A stretch of 64,000 nt of DNA from Rhodobacter sp. Lineage in GTDB: Bacteria > Pseudomonadota > Alphaproteobacteria > Rhodobacterales > Rhodobacteraceae. Position numbers and translations under genes: made by a program. Under the pieces are notes generated by a model, which did no database searches, had not been told where the DNA came from, and saw nothing but the letters and a program-made list of their open reading frames with translations. Positions 53,011-62,164 of this stretch are shown one piece after another. Location: positions 1 through 64,000 of the forward strand of contig JASJDP010000013.1 in the NCBI GenBank assembly GCA_030065095.1, in the 5' to 3' direction. Each line of letters starts with the position of its first letter. Position 1 is the first letter of the stretch.

Positions 53011-53456
53011 GGTGCATCGCGCCCGGGCAGAACCTTGCGCAGCAGAGCCGTGAGCGTTTCGCGCTCTGCCGCCGACAAGGGCGCTGCGAGAGCCGCGTTC
53101 ACGTCGCGCACGACCGCATGCAGCTTTGGCGCGATGGCCACGCCTTCGACCGTTGCCGTGATGCTGTGCGCGCGCCGCGAATGTGCATGCGCCCCGCGCG
53201 AAACAAAGCCCAGCTCTTCAAGCGTATCGACGGCGCGGCTGATCGCGTAGGGTGCCATGCCAAAGCGCTTGCCGATCTCCGCTTGGGTCAGCGGCCCGTG
53301 TTCCAAGACGGTCATCATCACCGCGAATGTGCCAAGGTTCATGTCCAGCGCCGCCAGGCGCGTGTTCATCGCCTCGTCGAGCGCGCCGGTGATCCGTTGC
53401 AGCATCCAGCCGATGCTGGTCTCGCGCACGGCGCGTGTTTCGTCGCGGACAGTCAC
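53007..53456 (-). CDS. MarR-family transcriptional regulator
   Basis: About 149 residues with a MarR winged helix: LGTFAVMMTVLEHGPLTQAE, KRFGMAPYAISRAVDTLEEL, GAHAHSRRAHSITATVEG. GTG 53456 is preferred to a start 90 bp upstream because the longer form would cross the divergent promoter and operator. It is divergent from cytochrome b561, with TTGCAA palindromes between. It converges with ptsP, overlapping its stop by 4 bp. Confidence 0.88.
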   Translation of the reverse strand: MTVRDETRAVRETSIGWMLQRITGALDEAMNTRLAALDMNLGTFAVMMTVLEHGPLTQAEIGKRFGMAPYAISRAVDTLEELGFVSRGAHAHSRRAHSITATVEGVAIAPKLHAVVRDVNAALAAPLSAAERETLTALLRKVLPGRDAP

Positions 53457-53480
53457 AGGCCGCAGTTTAGGCGTATAAAA

Positions 53481-53507
53481 TTGCAATTGCAACAATTGCG
53501 ATTGCAA
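53481..53507. promoter_or_regulatory. Palindromic operators between marR and cytochrome b561
   Basis: TTGCAATTGCAA (perfect 12-bp palindrome, 53481-53492) is followed by TTGCGATTGCAA (53496-53507). They lie just upstream of both divergent starts, as expected for a MarR site. Confidence 0.6.
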
Positions 53508-53557
53508 CATTTTGAAAACAGGCGTAGGCTGACACGCGTCAACCACGGGAGTCGCCC

Positions 53558-54091
53558 ATGACCCGCTATCACCCCCTGCTCGTCGCGCTGCATTGGCTGA
53601 TCGCCCTGATGATCGTCATGGCCCTGATCTTCGGCGGTGCATTCCTGGCCGAGATGCCAAACGACGATCCGGCGAAAATCGACGGGCTGCGCGCCCATAT
53701 GAGCCTCGGCATGGCCGTCCTGGTGCTGATGCTGATCCGTCTTGCCACCCGGCTTTTCACCGCCAAGCCGCCACCTGCCGGCACCGGCAATGCGCTGCTG
53801 GACAAGGCCGGTGCCGCGACCCATTGGCTGTTCTACATCCTGGTGATCGCCATGGCGGGTTCGGGCCTTGCCACCGCGCGCATGGCCGGGCTGCCCGACA
53901 TCGTCTTTGGCGGCTCCGGCGCACCGCTACCGGAGGATTTCGGCATCTACCCGCCCCGCATCGCGCATGGCATTCTGGCGACGCTGATCGGGCTTTTGCT
54001 GCTGCTGCATGTGGCCGCGGCGCTGTATCACCAGTTCCTCCGCAAGGACGGGCTGTTCCGCAGGATGTGGTTCGGCGACCGGCAGGCTTAG
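53558..54091 (+). CDS. Cytochrome b561-type di-heme membrane protein
   Basis: A 177-residue protein with four transmembrane helices and the histidines of the bacterial b561 family: HWLIALMIVMALIFGGAF, LRAHMSLGMAVLVLMLI, THWLFYILVIAMAGSG, and AHGILATLIGLLLLLHVAAA. It would accept electrons from quinol or superoxide. The start is near the divergent MarR gene, whose product is its likely regulator. A palindromic repeat follows. Confidence 0.9.
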   Translation: MTRYHPLLVALHWLIALMIVMALIFGGAFLAEMPNDDPAKIDGLRAHMSLGMAVLVLMLIRLATRLFTAKPPPAGTGNALLDKAGAATHWLFYILVIAMAGSGLATARMAGLPDIVFGGSGAPLPEDFGIYPPRIAHGILATLIGLLLLLHVAAALYHQFLRKDGLFRRMWFGDRQA

Positions 54092-54119
54092 GGCGGATTT
54101 GTTCTTGATGGACCGCGTT

Positions 54120-54367
54120 CGACCGGTTCTGGGCTGGGGCGGACGTTGGCAAACAGTCTTCTGGCGCGGAATCAAGGCCGCAGGCCGCCGCGCCATCGCC
54201 GACCCGCCCCGGAGGGGAGGCGATTTTCTGACGGTGCGTTTCGGATTGAGATCTTTTGGACTTTGCTGGGATAAATCGAGCCGTCCATAGGTCCGGTTCG
54301 CCTCCCCGCGGGTCGGCGACGGCGCGGCTCCTCTCGCGACTGCCAACGGCTGCACCAGGCCAAGACC
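54120..54367 (+). repeat. Dispersed palindromic element, copy 2
   Basis: About 248 bp with the terminal pair GGTTCTGGGCTGGGG / TGCACCAGGCCAAGACC and the same inner inverted pair as copy 1. It lies between the convergent cytochrome b561 and GNAT genes, so it may also act as a two-way terminator. Confidence 0.8.
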
Positions 54368-54400
54368 TACCACTTCCATTCACTCACGTCACATCGCGTC

Positions 54401-54880
54401 CTACGTCCAGCCCGTCACCGCACCGGTGACACCGGCCCACCTCCCCCGCCCAAGCACACGGTCGGGATTCGTCGGCGGGGGCATCGTGACGCCGTCGAGC
54501 CGCGTGAACCCGAACCGCCCGTAATAGGGTTCGTCACCGACCAGCATTACCCGCAGCCACCCGGCCCCTTCGGCGCGCATGAGCGAGTTGGTGATGACCA
54601 GCGCGCCCAGCCCTTCGCCCTGGTGGATCGGGTGCACCGCGATCGGACCAAGCAACAGTGCCTCGGCACCGCCGACCCGCACGGGCCAGTACCGGATGGC
54701 GGCGGCAACCGCCTCTTCGGGATCGCGCGCCACAAGGCAAAGTTCGGCGACCGGATCGATGCCGTCACGCAGCCGGTAGGACGACAGCGCCTCGCGGCCC
54801 GGGGCAAAGCAGAGGTCGAACAACGCCTCGACCTCCCACCAGTCCTGGGGCCGTTCCTGGGCCAGACGGTACACCCTCAA
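54401..54880 (-). CDS. GNAT-family N-acetyltransferase
   Basis: A 159-residue protein with the GNAT core: LCLVARDPEEAVAAAIRYWP, then LLLGPIAVHPIHQGEGLGAL (the acetyl-CoA Q/RxxGxG/A loop) and VMLVGDEPYYGRFGF. Similar to YhbS-like acetyltransferases. Substrate unknown. It is a lone gene between the repeat element and the divergent flavin reductase gene. Confidence 0.88.
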   Translation of the reverse strand: MRVYRLAQERPQDWWEVEALFDLCFAPGREALSSYRLRDGIDPVAELCLVARDPEEAVAAAIRYWPVRVGGAEALLLGPIAVHPIHQGEGLGALVITNSLMRAEGAGWLRVMLVGDEPYYGRFGFTRLDGVTMPPPTNPDRVLGRGRWAGVTGAVTGWT

Positions 54881-54952
54881 CCCCTTCGCTTTGCACTGGA
54901 AACCGCCCTAACACGAGGCTAGGTGAGGGGCAACGCACGCGAAAGGAGCCCG

Positions 54953-55558
54953 ATGTTCTACCGCCCCGAAGACGGCCACGGCCTGCCGCACAACCCGTTC
55001 AACGCAGTGGTGACGCCGCGGCCCATCGGCTGGATTTCCAGCCGTGACGGCCAGGGCCGGGATAACCTTGCGCCCTATTCCTTCTTCAACGCCGTGGCCT
55101 ATGTGCCGCCGCAGGTCATGTTCGCCTCGACCGCGGCCAAGGACGACCGCGACGGCACCAAGGACAGTGTCGGCAATATCCGCGAAACCGGCGTGTTCTG
55201 CGTCAACGTGGTGGAATATGCGATGCGCGACGTCATGAACCTTTCTTCCGGCACCTATCCGCGCGAGGTGGACGAATTCGACCACGCCGGGATCGCGAAG
55301 ACCGAATGCGAGACCATTGCCTGTTCGCGCGTGGCCGCGGCGCCGGCGAACCTTGAATGCAGGCTGACCCGGATCGTGCAACTGCCCGGCGCGGCCAATT
55401 TCGTGGTGTTCGGCGAGGTCATCGGCGTGCATCTGCGCGACGACTGCCTGATAGACGGACGCTTTGATGTGACACGGTTCCAACCGCTGGCGCGCTTGGG
55501 ATACCGCGACTATGCCCGCGTGACCGAGGTCTTCAGCCTTGCACGGCCGGACGACTGA
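54953..55558 (+). CDS. Flavin reductase-like FMN-binding protein
   Basis: A 201-residue split-barrel flavoprotein: PFNAVVTPRPIGWISSRDGQ, the NLAPYSFFNAVAYVPPQVMF flavin site, and SVGNIRETGVFCVNVVEYAM. This subgroup is about 200 residues. It may reduce FMN or act as a flavin-dependent oxidoreductase; substrate unknown. The AAAGGAG ribosome site sets ATG 54953. Confidence 0.9.
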   Translation: MFYRPEDGHGLPHNPFNAVVTPRPIGWISSRDGQGRDNLAPYSFFNAVAYVPPQVMFASTAAKDDRDGTKDSVGNIRETGVFCVNVVEYAMRDVMNLSSGTYPREVDEFDHAGIAKTECETIACSRVAAAPANLECRLTRIVQLPGAANFVVFGEVIGVHLRDDCLIDGRFDVTRFQPLARLGYRDYARVTEVFSLARPDD

Positions 55559-55595
55559 CGCGCTTCAGGTCTTTCCCGAACCGCCGCCCGGCCGA

Positions 55596-56240
55596 TCATG
55601 CCGCCGCACGCCCATAGCCGAACGTATCGAAATCGGCGGCGTAGAAGGCCTCGAGCCTGTCACGGGCCGCTTTGTCGACTTCGACCGGCGTGTGTCTCGA
55701 CACCTGGTGGCGCTTGGCCGGCGGGACGATTCCGGTGCCCAATGTCTCGCTGAGCTCTGCGAAAACCCGCGCCAGGCCGTCCTCGAACCGGAAGACCCGT
55801 GTCTCGGGCCCGATAAACGCGGCCTGTGGACGGACATGATTGTCAAAGAGGTACGGATGCCTGGCCGCACCGGCGGTCATATAGCGGACCCAGGCATCGA
55901 AATCTTCCGGTTCGGGACCCAATCGCGCCGGGCGCGTCACCTTGCGCGTGCGCGGCCGCAGATCCCGGCGGAACCGGAATTCGCTGACCGCACGGTCGAC
56001 CGGATGGCGGACGACCGCGAACTCGTAGTCGAAGGCGCCATCCGGAAACAGACGGGCGATCGCCGCACGGTGCAGATGCTGGGCCGAACACGCGCTGAAC
56101 CGGTCGGGGTCGTTGTGAAAGCGGCGGTCGAACAGGAACTCGTGCCCCATCGGACGCAGCGCCGCCTCGATGGAACTGCCGCCGCATTTCGGGATGTGGC
56201 TGAACAGGATGCGCTTGCCGTTGATCACATAGACAGGCAT
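55596..56240 (-). CDS. Sulfotransferase family 2-type protein
   Basis: A 214-residue protein with a PAPS 5'-phosphosulphate loop (FSHIPKCGGSSIEAAL) and a 3'-phosphate motif (AVVRHPVDRAVSEFRF). Such enzymes sulphate glycans or other surface molecules. It lies 7 bp after the GT61 gene, suggesting joint modification of an exopolysaccharide. ATG 56240 gives the family start MPVYVINGKRILFSHIP-like. Confidence 0.85.
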   Translation of the reverse strand: MPVYVINGKRILFSHIPKCGGSSIEAALRPMGHEFLFDRRFHNDPDRFSACSAQHLHRAAIARLFPDGAFDYEFAVVRHPVDRAVSEFRFRRDLRPRTRKVTRPARLGPEPEDFDAWVRYMTAGAARHPYLFDNHVRPQAAFIGPETRVFRFEDGLARVFAELSETLGTGIVPPAKRHQVSRHTPVEVDKAARDRLEAFYAADFDTFGYGRAAA

Positions 56241-56247
56241 GGCCGCC

Positions 56248-57375
56248 TCACGCACGCCGTTCGGCGGTTGCCGCACGGCGGTCGCGCTTGAATTCCGCGC
56301 GCGCAGCCTCGTCGAGCAACGCCTCGCCAGGGCTCAGCCCCGCAGACAGCGACGCCTGCAGATCGGCCGGGCTCGGCTCGGTCCAGCCGCGCGCATTGTC
56401 GATCAGCCGCGCCTTCAATAGCGCATGCTTCACCTGCTCGAAATCGATGACCGAGACCGAATAGTGATCGCCGGCCTTGGGCGGCCAGTAGACATCCGTG
56501 ACCGCATTGACGACCGTCACCCGGTGACCGGGCCGGTCGCGCAATTGGTTGATCATCAGCGGCGGCAGTTCCATGCGCCGGTGTATCACCGCCACGTTCT
56601 GACAGGGCCGCGCCACGAGCGCATAAAGATGCAGGGCCGATCCCTCGGCGAAGATCAGCCGCTCGGCGCGCTGGAAGGTCTCGACCTGGGTCTTCAGGTC
56701 GTGCTGCTCGGGCGCAAAGATCGTGTAGCCCCGATCCTGCAGCAGCCGTTCCAGGTGATCCTCGCACGCGAAACGGCCGTTTCCGGGTCCCAGCCGGCAG
56801 CGCGTGACATAGACGGCTCTGCCGGGTTCGACCGGGCCGGGCGGAGGCAGACGGCGGTCGATCCACGCATAGAATTGCGGCGCTCCGCACCCCTCGTGCA
56901 CCTCGCCAAAAAGGTCGCTGGCCAGATAGGCCTGGTCGATCTGCAGCGAATGGCGCGTGATCAGAACTTTGTTGCGGATGCCGAAAAGATCCAGGACCGG
57001 CTGCAGATGGCGGTGCTTCCTGTGCAGCTGCTTCTTCCTCGGTAATTGGTATTTGGTGATGTAATAAAGCGTGGTGTCGTCCGGCAGCCGCTCCAGGGCC
57101 CAGAGCCGGCCGATCGAGTTGAGCAGGACATGGCCGAACTGGTCCGACACCTGACCGGCAAACAGGACCGGACCGCCCAGCTTCTTGCGAATCCGCCCCA
57201 GATCGGGGTTCGCCTCGGCCGCGTTGCGGAAGCGGCCGGAACTGAAGCCGGAATGCCGGTACGGCATGCCGGTTCGGTCATAGAGCGCAAAATACTGCCT
57301 GCGCCGGGTAATCCAGTCTCCGCACAGCGAGAACGCCTGCGTCTCGCCGATAAGCTCGGGCGGATTGAAAGCCAT
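56248..57375 (-). CDS. GT61-family (DUF563) glycosyltransferase
   Basis: About 375 residues. GT61 features: VLFAGQVSDQFGHVLLNSIG near the start, PGRAVYVTRCRLGPGNGRFA, FQRAERLIFAEGSALHLYAL (the FxxAxxIIxxHGAAL-like block, here EGSALH). It likely transfers a sugar to a surface polysaccharide. ATG 57375 (MAFNPPEL) is preferred, with other in-frame ATGs at 57411 and 57420. Co-directional with the sulfotransferase. Confidence 0.85.
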   Translation of the reverse strand: MAFNPPELIGETQAFSLCGDWITRRRQYFALYDRTGMPYRHSGFSSGRFRNAAEANPDLGRIRKKLGGPVLFAGQVSDQFGHVLLNSIGRLWALERLPDDTTLYYITKYQLPRKKQLHRKHRHLQPVLDLFGIRNKVLITRHSLQIDQAYLASDLFGEVHEGCGAPQFYAWIDRRLPPPGPVEPGRAVYVTRCRLGPGNGRFACEDHLERLLQDRGYTIFAPEQHDLKTQVETFQRAERLIFAEGSALHLYALVARPCQNVAVIHRRMELPPLMINQLRDRPGHRVTVVNAVTDVYWPPKAGDHYSVSVIDFEQVKHALLKARLIDNARGWTEPSPADLQASLSAGLSPGEALLDEAARAEFKRDRRAATAERRA

Positions 57376-57543
57376 TGGCCTGCCTGACTTATTTTTTTCC
57401 CGCGCATGCATTGCCGGCACGGGCTGCTCGTCTCATTTTGATGCGAATCGTCGCAAAAACCACGCCCCGCGGTCAAGCGACGCCATATGCGAATACCCGC
57501 AGTGTCGCAGATAGGACTCGGTTTCGTCAGCGGTGCCGGTCGT

Positions 57544-58032
57544 TCAGCTTCCGATTGCGGCGTGCATGGCAAGATCGCGCAGGAAATCGTCGATCTCGTC
57601 CATGTGCCGGCCCGCGCGGACATCCTCGGCACGCATCGCAAGCAAGGCATCCGGCGCGCGGCCCAGAAGGGTCTTGATTTCCGCCTCGGCCTCCGGGTGC
57701 GGCGGCGGACCCTCCGAGGTGAGGAAGAGACCGACCCGTTCCGGAAAATCAGAGATCTCCGACAGATAGCTGCGCACCGGCGCAGCGATGACCCCCGACC
57801 AGACCGGCGAGCCGACGAGCAGGCAATCGGGCGTGTCGTCGGCCCGGTCGTAGGTGATCGCGGGGCGGTCCCGCCGCCAGCTCGACCGGCCCGCCTGAAA
57901 CCAGCCCCAAAGCCCCGTGCCGTAGCGGGCGCAGGTGATCTCGGCGCTTTCGGCCACCGTCCGCGCTGCCAGCGCCTCGGCCAGAAGCCGGGTCGCGCCG
58001 GTGCGGGAATAATAGACTACGCGGGATCGCAT
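57544..58032 (-). CDS. Flavodoxin-family protein
   Basis: A 162-residue flavodoxin-fold protein: VVYYSRTGATRLLAEALAAR phosphate loop, CLLVGSPVWSGVIAAPVRSY, and ERVGLFLTSEGPPP. It binds FMN and carries electrons or reduces quinones. ATG 58032 follows GAGGCACCG; a longer in-frame frame upstream is not conserved in style. It stands alone, divergent from mtnP. Confidence 0.85.
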   Translation of the reverse strand: MRSRVVYYSRTGATRLLAEALAARTVAESAEITCARYGTGLWGWFQAGRSSWRRDRPAITYDRADDTPDCLLVGSPVWSGVIAAPVRSYLSEISDFPERVGLFLTSEGPPPHPEAEAEIKTLLGRAPDALLAMRAEDVRAGRHMDEIDDFLRDLAMHAAIGS

Positions 58033-58193
58033 CGGTGCCTCCGGATCATGTGCGCCACTATCTTCGGTGCGTCGCCGGCACGCCTTGATGCGGATCAATG
58101 CGCAGCGCCAGGCTGTCGGGTCGGCTCGGATGGCTCCGCCGCGGCGCCGCGATCGGCATCTTAGAGCGAGTTGCCGCGAGAGTAGGCCGGAAG

Positions 58194-58443
58194 GTCGGTA
58201 TTGGCCTGAAGCGGACGTTCACAATCTGCATTCAGGCGCGGAATCAAGGCCGTAGGCCGCCGCGCCATCGCCGACCCGCCCCGAAGGGGAGGCGATTTGC
58301 TAGCGTCACATATCGCGTTGAAGTCGTTCAGACTTTGCTGGGATAAATCGAGCGGTTCATAGGTCTGGGCCGCCTCCCCGCGGGTCGGCGATGGCCCGGC
58401 TCTTCGCTAGGTGGGCAAACGTCCGCTCCAGGCCAAACCCGGT
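58194..58443 (+). repeat. Dispersed palindromic element, copy 3
   Basis: About 250 bp with terminal pair TTGGCCTGAAGCGGACGTT / AACGTCCGCTCCAGGCCAA and the shared inner inverted pair. It lies in the gap between the divergent flavodoxin and mtnP genes, the only copy upstream of both neighbours. Confidence 0.8.
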
Positions 58444-58607
58444 AGAACGCGGTTCCATCAGAACACATCCCGTTCTTCGGAGGCCGGTGGCACCGCGTCC
58501 TGCGTGATCCGGCGCAGGGCATTGACGCTCCGAACGCCCGAACCAGCGGTTGCATTTCCGTGTCTGGAAGCTATCACCGAACCGGCGCGGACGGATCGGA
58601 GGAACAG

Positions 58608-59483
<876 letters not shown>

Positions 59484-59820
59484 GGCATCGCGGACCACCG
59501 CCGCCCATCCATCGCGCGGAGGCCTAACTGTGCGTTAACCGGGCTGGCGTAAAAGCCCGGCCTGAAGCGCTTTCCCGCGGTGTGGCAAACCGCGGACACC
59601 AGACGATCCGGTCCCAGAGATCACCCCCCTCATCGGGTGCAGGGACAGGTTACAGAAATCGCGAGAGACGCGCCGCAGGGCGCGGTCCAGACCGAAACGG
59701 GGGTTCCCCGCGGATATGTCGTTTGGCGGCGCCGCCAACTTCCCTGACGGCCAGGCCCAACCGATCAGCCTCGAGATCGCAGATCGTCCCGACGGGCTGC
59801 CGCAGCGCGGGCGCGGGCGG
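59484..59820. other. Intergenic, no gene seen
   Basis: Follows mtnP and precedes the end of the minus-strand RHH gene. No convincing gene, repeat or terminator. The frames present are short and arginine- or serine-rich. Confidence 0.5.
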
Positions 59821-59997
59821 CTATTCGGGCTCGCCGTGCTCTTTCAGGTACCGCCGGATGAACCGCCGGATTTCCCGCGCTGCGCTGGTGTCCATATCCT
59901 TGCAAAGCTGGACGAAGGCGTCGCGCTCTTCCTGGTCGAGACGCAGTACCAACTGGCTGTTCTTCTTACTGGATTTCTTCTTCGGTTTCTCGCTCAC
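59821..59997 (-). CDS. Small ribbon-helix-helix (CopG-like) regulator
   Basis: About 58 residues from GTG 59997 (TTG 60027 is an alternative). A lysine-rich N-terminus leads into SQLVLRLDQEERDAFVQLCK and a helix (AAREIRRFIRRYLKEH), the strand-helix-helix make-up of CopG/Arc proteins. It is divergent from a 39-codon gene, with palindromic AT-rich operator-like DNA between. Possible antitoxin-type autoregulator. Confidence 0.65.
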   Translation of the reverse strand: MSEKPKKKSSKKNSQLVLRLDQEERDAFVQLCKDMDTSAAREIRRFIRRYLKEHGEPE

Positions 59998-60020
59998 GCC
60001 GACAGCATCCCCCGCGTCCC

Positions 60021-60060
60021 TTGACAAGTCGTATATTTATTGTATATACACTTCATATAC
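60021..60060 (+). promoter_or_regulatory. Strong promoter with palindromic operator
   Basis: TTGACA (60021-60026), 16-bp spacer, TATATA (60043-60048). GTATAT and ATATAC repeats (60031, 60042, 60055) form overlapping inverted repeats across it, a likely site for the RHH protein. Confidence 0.6.
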
Positions 60061-60108
60061 AGCCGCCGCAGAAAGGATAGCGGCACCTGCTTGAGAAAGG
60101 AAAGAAAA

Positions 60109-60228
60109 ATGAACCTGCAGGCAGCACGTAGCATGATCCTTAACGACCGGCTTGACTGGAACAAGCCGCATCTGCGCTGGATCAGCAACAGATTCTACCG
60201 GCATTTCCGCAGCGCACAGCTTCGGTAA
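60109..60228 (+). CDS. 39-residue protein under a strong promoter
   Basis: Thirty-nine residues (MNLQAARSMILNDRLDWNKP start, basic/aromatic C-terminus RFYRHFRSAQLR). A strong AAAGGAAAG ribosome site and the consensus-like promoter upstream suggest real expression. No family known. It could be a small partner of the RHH regulator or a leader peptide for the apt transcript 80 bp further on. Confidence 0.55.
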   Translation: MNLQAARSMILNDRLDWNKPHLRWISNRFYRHFRSAQLR

Positions 60229-60307
60229 CATCCACGAAACCGGCCAAGGCCCGCCAGGGCCTTGCGCCCGTCAAGACCATCGGCGACAACATTGCGGGTA
60301 AGATGCG

Positions 60308-60859
60308 ATGGGGCCGCCGATGCTGCAATCCAATGACGTAAAGGATTACATCCGCACGATCGTGGACTTTCCCCACGAGGGGATCATGTTCCGCGACGTC
60401 ACCACGCTCTTTGCGGATCCGCGCGGCTTTCGCATGGCCATTGACCAGATGCTGCATCCATACGCCGGGCAGCGCATCGACAAGGTCGTGGGGCTCGAGG
60501 CGCGCGGCTTCATCCTCGGCGGCGCCATCGCGCACCAGCTTGCCACCGGTTTCGTGCCCATCCGCAAGAAGGGCAAGCTGCCGGGCACCACGATCAGCCA
60601 GGATTACAAGCTGGAATACGGCGAGGCCATCGTCGAGATCCATGACGACGCCATCGAGGCGGGCGAGCACGTGCTGATCGTCGACGACCTGCTGGCGACC
60701 GGCGGCACGGCCGAGGCCGGGATAAAGCTGCTGGAACGCCTGGGCGCGAATATCGTCGGCTGCGCGTTCATCATCGACCTGCCGGACCTCGGCGGCCGCA
60801 AGCTCTTGGAAGCCCTCGGGATGGAGGTGCACGTGCTGTGCGAATTCGCGGGTCTCTAG
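60308..60859 (+). CDS. apt: Adenine phosphoribosyltransferase
   Basis: About 183 residues (or 179 from ATG 60320). [20 protein letters not shown] start, [33 protein letters not shown] and the PRPP loop [17 protein letters not shown]. It converts adenine and PRPP to AMP, salvaging the adenine made by MtnP. No strong ribosome site, so the exact start is uncertain. Confidence 0.96.
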   Translation: MGPPMLQSNDVKDYIRTIVDFPHEGIMFRDVTTLFADPRGFRMAIDQMLHPYAGQRIDKVVGLEARGFILGGAIAHQLATGFVPIRKKGKLPGTTISQDYKLEYGEAIVEIHDDAIEAGEHVLIVDDLLATGGTAEAGIKLLERLGANIVGCAFIIDLPDLGGRKLLEALGMEVHVLCEFAGL

Positions 60860-60863
60860 ACAG

Positions 60864-61850
60864 TTGACGGATGACGCCGCCCGCAGGATGCGCATCCTTC
60901 TGCTGGGCGCCACCGGAACGATCGGCCGCGCGACGACCGAAGACCTCGTGCGGCGCGGTCATGACGTGGTCTGCTTTGTGCGCCCGGGGCCGCACAAAGC
61001 GGAACCCGGCCTTCCCCCCGCCGCCACCCTGCGCTTTGGAGAGATTACGGATCCGGACGCGCTGCCCCGCGACGGCATCCGGGGCGAACGCTTCGACGCG
61101 GTGATCTCGTGCCTCGCCTCGCGCACCGGCGCGCCAAGGGATGCCTGGGATATCGACCACCGGGCCCAGATGAACGTGCTGGACGCCGCAAGCGGGGCCG
61201 CAATCCCGCATTTCGTCTTGCTCTCGGCGATCTGTGTGCAGAAACCGCTGTTGGAATTCCAGAAAGCCAAGCTTGCCTTCGAGGCCGCGCTCAAGGATTC
61301 CGGTCTGACCTATTCCATCGTCCGTCCGACCGCGTTCTTCAAGTCGCTCTCGGGTCAGTTCGACCGCGTGAAGGCCGGCAAGCCCTTTCTGGTGTTCGGC
61401 GACGGCCGCCGGACAGCCTGCAAGCCGATCAGCGGCGCCGATCTCGCGGCGTATCTTGCGGGATGTCTTGCGGACAAATCCCGCTGGAACAAGGTGCTGC
61501 CCATCGGCGGTCCCGGCCCCGCGCTGACCCCCCGGGACCAGGGCGCGGCGCTGTTCGCCGCCCTTGGGCAAGCGCCGGCCTTCCGCCAGGTCCCGATCGC
61601 GCTGATGGACGCCGTCATCGCCGGTCTCGCCGTGCTCGGCCGCGTCAGTCCCGGGCTGGCCGCGAAGGCAGAGCTTGCACGCATCGGGCGCTACTATGCC
61701 ACCGAATCGATGCTGGTCTGGGATGCCGAGAGCGGCCGATATGACGCGGACACGACGCCCGAGACCGGCCGTGAAACCCTTTCGGATTTCTACGAAAAGC
61801 TGGCTGCCGGCGACGTAACGGTCGACCGGGGCGATCACGCGGTGTTCTGA
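60864..61850 (+). CDS. bciA: BciA-type divinyl (proto)chlorophyllide 8-vinyl reductase
   Basis: About 328 residues (ATG 60888 also possible). An NAD(P)-binding Rossmann start ILLLGATGTIGRATTEDLV is followed by the family's LLSAICVQKPLLEFQKAKL, SIVRPTAFFKSLSGQ and LPIGGPGPALTPRDQG blocks, shared with plant DVR. It reduces the 8-vinyl group in bacteriochlorophyll synthesis. Its presence marks the host as an anoxygenic phototroph. It lies 4 bp after apt, outside the usual photosynthesis cluster in this window. Confidence 0.93.
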   Translation: MTDDAARRMRILLLGATGTIGRATTEDLVRRGHDVVCFVRPGPHKAEPGLPPAATLRFGEITDPDALPRDGIRGERFDAVISCLASRTGAPRDAWDIDHRAQMNVLDAASGAAIPHFVLLSAICVQKPLLEFQKAKLAFEAALKDSGLTYSIVRPTAFFKSLSGQFDRVKAGKPFLVFGDGRRTACKPISGADLAAYLAGCLADKSRWNKVLPIGGPGPALTPRDQGAALFAALGQAPAFRQVPIALMDAVIAGLAVLGRVSPGLAAKAELARIGRYYATESMLVWDAESGRYDADTTPETGRETLSDFYEKLAAGDVTVDRGDHAVF

Positions 61851-61883
61851 AGGCGCGCTGGATGCGAGCAGGACGAGTTGTTC

Positions 61884-62136
61884 AGCCGGTTCCGGCCTTG
61901 AGCAGAAATTGCTGATTCAGAGATAAGCCGCGCCATCGCCGACCCGCGGGGAGGCGACCCGGACCTCTGAACGGCTCGATTTATCCCGGCAAAGTCCGAA
62001 CGACATCAATCCGATACACGCCACCAGCAAAATCGCCTCCCCTCCGGGGCGGGTCGGCGATGGCGCGGCGGCCTACGGCCTTGATTCCGCGCCTGAATGT
62101 CGATTGCGAACGTCCGCTCCAGGCCAAGAACCGACC
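61884..62136 (-). repeat. Dispersed palindromic element, copy 4 (inverted orientation)
   Basis: About 253 bp, in reverse orientation relative to the other three copies. Ends CCGGTTCCGGCCTTGAGC and GCTCCAGGCCAAGAACCG pair as terminal inverted repeats, with the same inner pair. It fills the gap between convergent bciA and the GlcD-type gene. Confidence 0.8.
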
Positions 62137-62164
62137 TTGCGAAGCTTTCGCACCGCATCCCGCA

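Noticed and set aside
54120-54290. Short plus-strand protein frame within the palindromic repeat
   Set aside because: A similar peptide appears in several copies because the DNA repeats; there is no ribosome site and the frames are not conserved through the whole element.
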